Shown here piece by piece: positions 58,413 through 64,000 of a stretch of 64,000 bases of DNA. Numbering within the stretch: the first letter of the stretch is position 1; each line of letters opens with the position of its first letter. The notes under the pieces are model-generated. The model was not told where the DNA came from. It saw only the letters and a program-made list of their open reading frames with translations, and made no database searches. Position numbers and translations under genes: made by a program. This DNA is from Crenobacter caeni (GTDB taxonomy: Bacteria; Pseudomonadota; Gammaproteobacteria; Burkholderiales; Chromobacteriaceae): assembly GCF_010435965.1 (NCBI RefSeq), contig NZ_JAAGAA010000006.1, positions 62,001 through 126,000 of the forward strand, in the 5' to 3' direction.

Positions 58413-58727
58413 ATGATCTGCAACCCCTACGAAATCGTCATCCAGGGCATCACCGAGGAAGGCCGCACCTTCCGTCCGAGCGACTGGGCCGAGCGCCTCT
58501 CAGGCGTGATGTCCTCGTTCGGCGAGAACCAGAAGCTCGCCTACCACCAGTTCGTGCGACCCATGCTGCTCGAGGGCGTGCGCTGCGTCGCCATCGACAA
58601 GAAGCTGGAAAAAGCCCACCCGGACATCTTCAGTTACCTGATCGACTTCGCGCGCGACAACCACCTGCGCGTGGTCGACTGCCGCACGCTGATCGACGAA
58701 GTCTACCCGAACAAGTTTTTAGCATAA
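58413..58727 (+). CDS. DUF3579 domain protein
   Basis: A 104-residue protein matching DUF3579 over its length, with EIVIQGITEEGRTFRPSDWA at the start and FARDNHLRVVDCRTLID near the end. The family is common in betaproteobacteria and has no assigned function. No signal or membrane segment. A TAGAAT -10-like box lies about 85 bp upstream. Between it and dinG lies a GC-rich hairpin (GGGCAC/GTGCCC) without a T-run. Confidence 0.85.
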   Translation: MICNPYEIVIQGITEEGRTFRPSDWAERLSGVMSSFGENQKLAYHQFVRPMLLEGVRCVAIDKKLEKAHPDIFSYLIDFARDNHLRVVDCRTLIDEVYPNKFLA

Positions 58728-58886
58728 AAACAACAATAGGGTTTTCCCTAGCCGATTCTTTAGCTATTTTGCAACACGTTTGACGCGTGCGTTGTTAAAT
58801 TGGCACACGATTGTCATGCATTCGTCACAATGTGCGACGGTCGAAAACAAGACCAAGACCACCCGAAACAACGGAGCAACGCAAAC

Positions 58887-60023
58887 ATGCAAAAGAAAAC
58901 CCTGGCTGTCGCCCTGGCCGCCCTGTTCGCCCTGCCGGCCGTCGCGCAGGCTGAAGTGTCCATCTACGGCTTCATGGCTGCCAGCGTGGATTCAGCAAAA
59001 GCCACTGGCAATGGCGATGAGGCCAAGAACTACAAGCGCACCACCCGCGTCAACTCGGACAACTCGCGCATCGGCTTCAAGGGCAGCGAAGACCTGGGCA
59101 ACGGTCTGAAAGCAGTGTGGCAGATCGAAAACTCGCTGGCTAAATACGACAACGCCGGCGGTGACACCTGGGCCGGCCGCAACAGCTTCGTCGGCCTGTC
59201 CGACGCCACCTTCGGAACCCTTCTGCTTGGCCGCTACGATTCCGCGTACAAGCGCCTGACCGACACCGGCCAGGACCTGATGGTCAACACCACCGCCGGC
59301 AACCAAGGTGCCACCCAGATCTTCAGCCGTGGCGAAGCCCGCTACACCAACAGCATCAGCTACACCACCCAAAGCTGGGCCGGTCTAGTTGCTGGCGTAT
59401 CGTTCGCTGCAGATGAAGATGGCTCTGCCAGCAAAGACCGCTGGTCGGTCGCTGCCCAATACACGCTGGAAGGTCTGAAACTTGGTCTGGGCTACGACCA
59501 GCAGAAAGACTCGTATACCTACGCAGCACCTAAGCCGCAAGAAGTTGCCGCTCGTAACTCTTTTGGCACCACGGAAAACCTTGAAAAGTCGAAGTTCTAC
59601 AAGCTCAGCGCTTCGTACAAGATTGCTGACACCCTGCTGATCGCGGGCTACGAGTGGGCGCAGGGCGACACCAAAGTCGGTAGCGACCTGAAGCAGGACG
59701 ACTGGACGATCGGCGTGCAGCAGAACTTCGGCAAGGGTTCGGTTCGCCTGTCCTACGGCAAGCTCGGCAAGCTCGACGGTGTCGACAATGCCGACGACTA
59801 CAAGGCCTCGCAGTGGATCCTGGGCGGCACCTACAACCTGAGCAAGATGACTCAGGTTTACGCCTACGCCACCAAAATCAACAACAACGCAAGCCAGAAC
59901 GTGAACTTCCAGAACAATCAGATCACGAGCCAAAAAGTCACGATCAAGGGTGAAAGCGTATCTGTGTTGACCCGCGGCAACGACCCGCAGGCCATCGGCG
60001 CCGGCCTGCGCGTGAACTTCTAA
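58887..60023 (+). CDS. general porin
   Basis: A 378-residue Gram-negative trimeric porin like Neisserial PorB and betaproteobacterial OmpC-type proteins. A signal peptide ends near residue 22 (AVAQA-EVS). SRIGFKGSEDLGNGLKAVWQ and GRNSFVGLSDATFGTLLLGR are conserved, with the constriction loop after. The protein ends in Phe (GLRVNF). GGAG precedes the ATG at 58887. It sits 170 bp before a second, related porin gene and has its own terminator. Pore selectivity is unknown. Confidence 0.93.
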   Translation: MQKKTLAVALAALFALPAVAQAEVSIYGFMAASVDSAKATGNGDEAKNYKRTTRVNSDNSRIGFKGSEDLGNGLKAVWQIENSLAKYDNAGGDTWAGRNSFVGLSDATFGTLLLGRYDSAYKRLTDTGQDLMVNTTAGNQGATQIFSRGEARYTNSISYTTQSWAGLVAGVSFAADEDGSASKDRWSVAAQYTLEGLKLGLGYDQQKDSYTYAAPKPQEVAARNSFGTTENLEKSKFYKLSASYKIADTLLIAGYEWAQGDTKVGSDLKQDDWTIGVQQNFGKGSVRLSYGKLGKLDGVDNADDYKASQWILGGTYNLSKMTQVYAYATKINNNASQNVNFQNNQITSQKVTIKGESVSVLTRGNDPQAIGAGLRVNF

Positions 60024-60040
60024 GCCTTCTCTGGCTGAAA

Positions 60041-60068
60041 AAACGGGCGCTGCAGCGCCCGTTTTTTT
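60041..60068 (+). terminator. terminator of the first porin gene
   Basis: AAACGGGCGC (60041-60050) pairs with GCGCCCGTTT (60055-60064) around TGCA and is followed by a run of Ts. Confidence 0.9.
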
Positions 60069-60193
60069 GCGTTGATCCAACAGTGTTGCAGTTAACCAAA
60101 CCGTCACCCGCCGGCAATGCCTATGTAATGGCGGGTGCGGATACTGGCGCCGACCGGAAAATCCGGCGCCACACAAACACAACGGAGCAACGC

Positions 60194-61366
60194 ATGTACA
60201 AGCACACCCTGGCGGCCGCGCTGGCCGCGATCTTCACCCTGCCCGCACACGCCGACGTCAACATCTACGGCTTCATCAGCGCCGGCGTCGAGTCGGCCAA
60301 GGCCGACGGCGCGGCCAAGCCGGCCGACAACTACAAGCGCACCACCCGCGTCACCGACGAGAACTCGCGCATCGGCTTCAAGGGCAGCGAAGACCTGGGC
60401 GGCGGCCTGAAGGCGGTGTGGCAGCTCGAGCAGAGCCTGCGCAACTTCGAAAACGGCGGCGTCAACGACAAGGGCGAATCCGCAACCTTCGCGACCCGTA
60501 ACAGCTTCGTCGGCCTGTCCGACGCCGCTGCCGGCACCTTCGTGCTAGGTAACTACGACTCCGCGTACAAGCGCCTGACCGACGTCGGCCTCAACGTGAT
60601 GAGCAACACCACCGCCGATACCCACGGCAGTTCGTCCACCTACAGCCGCGGTGAAACCCGCCTGAAGAACAGCGTCAGCTGGACCAGCCCGAACTGGGCC
60701 GGTTTCATCGCTGGCTTCTCCTACGGCTTCGACGAAGACCGCTACGTGTCGACCGCAGCCACCGGCGAGCAGCGCCAGAACAACGACCGCTGGTCGCTGG
60801 CCGGCCAGTACAGCAACGGCGGCCTGAAGGTCGGTGCCGGTTACGACCGCGCGGGCGATAAATTCTCGTCCAAAGAAATCAAGGACAAGAATGGCGTTGT
60901 GACCGGCATCGATTACACCCCCAACATTGACAAGACCCAGTTCTACAAGTTGGCCGCCGCGTACTCCTTCACCACCGGCACCACCATCGGCGCCGGCTAC
61001 GAATGGGGCCGCGTCGATTACGTCGGCAGCAAGCCCGACACCAAACAGAACGACTGGCACCTCGCCGTGGTGCAGAAGTTCGGCGCCGCGTCGGTACGCG
61101 CGTCCTACGGCAAGCTCGGCAAGCTCGACGGCGACGCCAACGCCGACGACTTCAAGGCGAGCCAGTGGGTGCTCGGTGCGACCTACGACCTGACCAAGCA
61201 GACCCAGGTCTTTGCTTACGCGACCAAGATCAAGAACAGCAGCGCGCAGAACGCCAACTTCTCGGTCAACCCGATCTACACCAGTGGCCAGGGCTCCAGC
61301 AAGGCATCGCTCGCCAAGGGCACCGACCCGCAAGCCTTCGGCGCCGGCCTGCGCGTGAACTTCTAA
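60194..61366 (+). CDS. general porin, second copy
   Basis: A 390-residue porin paralogous to its neighbour. Signal peptide ends near residue 19 (PAHA-DVN). The N-terminal third (YKRTTRVTDENSRIGFKGSE, NSFVGLSDAAAGTFVLGNYD) and C-terminal end (FGAGLRVNF) are nearly the same in both; the middle surface-loop regions differ. GGAG precedes the ATG. Own terminator. The leaders of both genes share ACAACGGAGCAACGCA. Local duplication is likely. Confidence 0.93.
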   Translation: MYKHTLAAALAAIFTLPAHADVNIYGFISAGVESAKADGAAKPADNYKRTTRVTDENSRIGFKGSEDLGGGLKAVWQLEQSLRNFENGGVNDKGESATFATRNSFVGLSDAAAGTFVLGNYDSAYKRLTDVGLNVMSNTTADTHGSSSTYSRGETRLKNSVSWTSPNWAGFIAGFSYGFDEDRYVSTAATGEQRQNNDRWSLAGQYSNGGLKVGAGYDRAGDKFSSKEIKDKNGVVTGIDYTPNIDKTQFYKLAAAYSFTTGTTIGAGYEWGRVDYVGSKPDTKQNDWHLAVVQKFGAASVRASYGKLGKLDGDANADDFKASQWVLGATYDLTKQTQVFAYATKIKNSSAQNANFSVNPIYTSGQGSSKASLAKGTDPQAFGAGLRVNF

Positions 61367-61392
61367 GGCCTGAACGCTTCTTCCTTTCGTTG

Positions 61393-61417
61393 ACGGGCGC
61401 CGCGGCGCCCGTTTTTT
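61393..61417 (+). terminator. terminator of the second porin gene
   Basis: ACGGGCGCC (61393-61401) pairs with GGCGCCCGT (61404-61412), followed by five Ts. Confidence 0.88.
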
Positions 61418-61456
61418 GTTAACATGGCGCGTTCCACCTTCCCGAACCGAACCGCC

Positions 61457-62254
61457 ATGAGCATCGTCATCAAGAACGAGCAGGACATCGAGAAAATGCG
61501 CGTCGCCGGCCGACTGGCGGCGGAAGTGCTCGATTACATCACCCCCTTCGTCAAGCCGGGTGTCACCACCGAAGAAATCGACCGCCTGTGCCACGAGTAC
61601 ATGGTCAACGTGCAAGGCACCATCCCGGCGCCGCTGAACTACGCGCCGGACGGCGGCACACCCTACCCCAAGTCGGTGTGCACCTCGGTCGGCCCGGTGA
61701 TCTGCCACGGCATCCCGAACGACAAGCCGCTGAAGAACGGCGAGATCGTCAACATCGACGTCACCGTGATCAAGGACGGCTACCACGGCGACAGCAGCCG
61801 CATGTACTACGTCGGCGAAGTCGGCGAGCACGCCCGCCGCCTGTGCCGCATCACCTACGAGTGCATGTGGAAGGGCATCGAGAAGGTGAAGCCGGGTGCG
61901 CGCCTGGGCGACATCGGCTACGCGATCCAGCAGCACGCCGAGAAGGCCGGCTACAGCGTGGTTCACGAATTCTGCGGCCACGGCATCGGCCAGAAGTTCC
62001 ACGAGGAGCCGCAGGTACTGCACTACGGCCGCCCGGGCACCGGCGTCGAGATCCAGGCCGGCATGATCTTCACCATCGAGCCGATGATCAATCAGGGCAA
62101 GCGCCACCTGCGCATGCTCGCCGACGGCTGGACGGTGGTCACCAAGGACCGCAGCCTGTCCGCGCAGTGGGAGCACACCATCCTCGTCACCGACACCGGC
62201 TACGAGATCCTGACCACCTCCGAGGGCACGCCGCCCAAGCCGGTGTTCAAGTAA
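61457..62254 (+). CDS. map: methionine aminopeptidase, type I
   Basis: A 265-residue type I MetAP, which removes initiator Met. VCTSVGPVICHGIPNDKPL holds the catalytic His, NIDVTVIKDGYHGD the two metal-binding Asp residues, EFCGHGIGQKFHEEP the His and FTIEPMI plus WEHTILV the Glu ligands. The ATG at 61457 gives MSIVIKN; an in-frame ATG at 61424 overlaps a TAACAT -10-like box and is less likely. Essential, cytoplasmic. Confidence 0.95.
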   Translation: MSIVIKNEQDIEKMRVAGRLAAEVLDYITPFVKPGVTTEEIDRLCHEYMVNVQGTIPAPLNYAPDGGTPYPKSVCTSVGPVICHGIPNDKPLKNGEIVNIDVTVIKDGYHGDSSRMYYVGEVGEHARRLCRITYECMWKGIEKVKPGARLGDIGYAIQQHAEKAGYSVVHEFCGHGIGQKFHEEPQVLHYGRPGTGVEIQAGMIFTIEPMINQGKRHLRMLADGWTVVTKDRSLSAQWEHTILVTDTGYEILTTSEGTPPKPVFK

Positions 62255-62275
62255 GAAGCTGCACTCCCCACAAAG

Positions 62276-62302
62276 ACAAGGGCGCCCACGGGCGCCCTTG
62301 TT
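62276..62302. terminator. terminator between map and the hydrolase gene
   Basis: GGGCGCCC (62280-62287) pairs with GGGCGCCC (62290-62297), with flanking ACAA/TTGT pairs. It separates two converging genes. Confidence 0.7.
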
Positions 62303-62317
62303 GCGTTCCGGCTGCCC

Positions 62318-62926
62318 CTACCAGAGGCGGCGGATCTGCTCGGCCAGCTGCACCAGCCGGCCGTGGAAGAAGTGGCCAGCGCCGGGCAGCACCAGCACCG
62401 GCAGCGACTGCGGCCGCGCCCAGTCGAACACGGCAGTAAGCGGGATCACCTCGTCCTCTTCGCCGTGGATCACCAGCGTGTCGGCCGGCACCGGCGGCGT
62501 AGCTATCGCGTACTTGCCCACCGCCACGCCGATCAGCAGCAGCCGCTCGGCCTCACAGCGCTCACGCACCCGCGCGGCGACAAAGCCGCCGAACGAGAAG
62601 CCGGCCAGCGCGAGCGGCAGGCTGCCGTGCGCGGCGCGCGCGTGCTCGACGACCGCGAGCACGTCGTCGACCTCGCCGACGCCATAGTCGTGCACGCCGC
62701 CGCTCTCCCCGACCCCGCGCAAATTGGGCAGGTAGCACACATAGCCCAGCTGCGACAGCGCGCGCGCAGCGGTCTGCACCACCTTGTTGCCGTTGGTGCC
62801 GCCCTGCAGCGGGTTCGGGTGGCAGATCACGGCGATGCCGGTGACCGCGCCCTTGGGCTCGACGATGAGCGTCTCCAGTTCACCCACCGGCCCCGCCAGC
62901 ATGCGGGCATTGTGCGGCTTGAGCAT
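62318..62926 (-). CDS. small alpha/beta hydrolase
   Basis: A 202-residue alpha/beta hydrolase. VICHPNPLQGGTNGNKVV is characteristic of a bacterial group annotated as hydrolases of the CAB/BIG1-like or dienelactone type. The nucleophile Ser lies in LAGFSFGGFV; IHGEEDEVIPL holds the acid; PGAGHFFHG the His. No signal peptide. Start at 62926 shares one base with the stop of the ferredoxin gene (TGATG), so translation is coupled. Substrate unknown. Confidence 0.8.
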   Translation of the reverse strand: MLKPHNARMLAGPVGELETLIVEPKGAVTGIAVICHPNPLQGGTNGNKVVQTAARALSQLGYVCYLPNLRGVGESGGVHDYGVGEVDDVLAVVEHARAAHGSLPLALAGFSFGGFVAARVRERCEAERLLLIGVAVGKYAIATPPVPADTLVIHGEEDEVIPLTAVFDWARPQSLPVLVLPGAGHFFHGRLVQLAEQIRRLW

Positions 62927-63234
62927 CAGCGCGCCAGCCTCTGAACCACCTCACCGCCGAGCAGGTGCTTGTCGACGATCTCGTCGATGTCCTCGCGGTC
63001 GACGAAGGTGTACCAGATCTCCTGCGGGTAGACGACCATCAGCGGGCCGTCGTCGCAGCGGCCGAGGCAGCCGGCCTTGTTGACGCGAACCCGGCCCTCG
63101 CCGGCGAGCCCCAGCGCCTTCACGCGGTCCTTCATGTAGCCCATCAGCTCGCTGGCGCCGTGGTTGTTGCAGCAGTCCTCGCCGGGCGCGCGCTGGTTGC
63201 AGCAGACGAACACATGGTGCTGGTAAAAAGACAT
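62926..63234 (-). CDS. thioredoxin-like (2Fe-2S) ferredoxin
   Basis: A 102-residue thioredoxin-like 2Fe-2S ferredoxin. Cysteines lie at 11-12 (VFVCCNQR), 21-22 (GEDCCNN), and 56 and 60 (GCLGRC), followed by DGPLMVVYPQEIWYTFV, the family core. Electron-transfer protein, partner unknown. AAAACC upstream gives a weak ribosome-binding site. It is followed at once by the hydrolase gene. Confidence 0.85.
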   Translation of the reverse strand: MSFYQHHVFVCCNQRAPGEDCCNNHGASELMGYMKDRVKALGLAGEGRVRVNKAGCLGRCDDGPLMVVYPQEIWYTFVDREDIDEIVDKHLLGGEVVQRLAR

Positions 63235-63256
63235 GGTTTTCCCCTGATAATGCGGT

Positions 63257-64000
63257 TCAGCCGTCGTTGTCGGCCCAGCCGCTGGCGCCGTGCAAGGCGG
63301 CGTTCTCGAATTTGGCGTACTTGCCGACGAAGGCGAGGCGGACGGTGCCGGTCGGGCCGTTACGGTGCTTGGCGATGATCGCCTCGGCCAGGCCCTTGTC
63401 CGGCGAATCCGGGTTGTAGTACTCGTCGCGGTACATGAAGACGATGATGTCCGCGTCCTGCTCGATGGCGCCCGATTCGCGCAAGTCCGACATCATCGGC
63501 CGCTTGTTCGGGCGTTGTTCAACTGCACGAGACAACTGCGACAGCGCGATGATCGGCACTTCCAGTTCGCGGGCAAGCCCCTTGATACCGCGCGAAATCT
63601 CGCCAAGCTCGGCAGTGCGGTTGTCGCTGCGACCCGACCCCGACATCAGCTGCAGGTAGTCGATCACGATCAGGCCGAGCTTGCCGCCGTGCTGGCGCGC
63701 GAGGCGCCGCGAACGCGCGCGCACTTCCAGCGCGGTCAGCGCCGGCGTCTCGTCGATATACATCGGTGCGTCGGACAGCTTGCCGATTGCGAAGGTGAGC
63801 TTGCTCCAGTCCTCGTCCTCCAGCTTGCCGGTGCGCAGCACGTGCTGGTCGAGCCGGCCGACCGACCCCAGCATACGCATCACCAGCTGGGTGCCACCCA
63901 TCTCCATCGAGAACACCGCGACCGGCAGGTGCGTCTCGACCGCGACATGCTCGGCGATGTTCATCGAGAACGCGGTCTTGCCCATGGACGGACGGCCGGC
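63257..64000 (-). CDS. dnaB: replicative DNA helicase DnaB, N-terminus beyond window
   Basis: The last 247 residues of DnaB; the frame is open to the window edge. It starts with the P-loop AGRPSMGKTAFSM, then FSMEMGG, the Walker B LIVIDYLQLM and the DNA-loop and arginine-finger segments (LKGLAREL-like IKGLARELEVPIIALSQLSR and VEQRPNKRPMMSDLRESGAIEQD is split across the conserved DLRESGAIEQDAD). It ends near YAKFENAALHG. The hexameric fork helicase; the N-terminal domain lies outside. Confidence 0.95.
   Translation of the reverse strand, partial: AGRPSMGKTAFSMNIAEHVAVETHLPVAVFSMEMGGTQLVMRMLGSVGRLDQHVLRTGKLEDEDWSKLTFAIGKLSDAPMYIDETPALTALEVRARSRRLARQHGGKLGLIVIDYLQLMSGSGRSDNRTAELGEISRGIKGLARELEVPIIALSQLSRAVEQRPNKRPMMSDLRESGAIEQDADIIVFMYRDEYYNPDSPDKGLAEAIIAKHRNGPTGTVRLAFVGKYAKFENAALHGASGWADNDG

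Overview
The window is high-GC, gene-dense chromosomal DNA from a Gram-negative betaproteobacterium. It most likely belongs to the order Neisseriales (Chromobacteriaceae-like). This rests on gene content and order (pcnB-folK-deoxynucleoside kinase-panB-panC-panD, dnaX-ybaB-recR, recA-recX-alaS), two tandem trimeric porins, a MATE pump and the overall protein character; no rRNA was available to confirm it. Nearly everything is core genome. No prophage, transposase, CRISPR array, tRNA or rRNA was seen.

Layout: 1-6.3 kb holds a truncated DUF1615 lipoprotein, ygiQ, a DUF937/OmpA-like membrane protein, a PGAP1-like hydrolase and a methyltransferase. 6.7-11.7 kb (minus strand) is a cofactor block: pcnB, folK, deoxynucleoside kinase, panB, panC, a terminator, panD and a thioredoxin-like gene. 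12-18.5 kb holds a small unknown gene, norM-murB (overlapping), MAPEG, a CbiM-like permease, nadC, nudL and an EamA transporter. 18.6-24.5 kb (minus) holds yajQ, a small ORF, recR, ybaB, dnaX, mltB and hrcA. 24.7-29 kb is recA-recX-alaS. 29-35.7 kb holds a SulP transporter, TerC, htpX, nhaR, truC and rlmJ. 35.9-39.8 kb has a PAS-GGDEF-EAL gene translationally coupled to an AidB-type acyl-CoA dehydrogenase. 40-42.2 kb is ahpC-ahpF.

The main accessory-like module is 43-51.7 kb, a divergent heme-iron locus. hemP-hmuR-hmuS-hmuT-hmuU-hmuV runs leftward and hutW-hutX-chuY-like runs rightward, around one strong Fur box that overlaps the hemP promoter. Together these genes could import heme across both membranes and open it both by a HmuS-type protein and by the anaerobic radical-SAM route. 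After it come idi, argG, an Orn/Lys/Arg decarboxylase, dinG, a DUF3579 gene, two porins, map, a small hydrolase with a 2Fe-2S ferredoxin, and the C-terminal part of dnaB cut by the window end.

The least explained DNA is regulatory. The argG upstream region (53.7-54.1 kb) has an arginine-rich 48-codon ORF, mutually exclusive stem-loops and a 10-bp inverted repeat around an AT-rich promoter-like core, which suggests attenuation. The ahpC promoter carries three overlapping operator-like elements. A perfect CRP-type palindrome precedes an unknown exported protein, a GntR-type palindrome precedes the EamA gene, and truC and dinG have -10 boxes placed as if for leaderless mRNAs.
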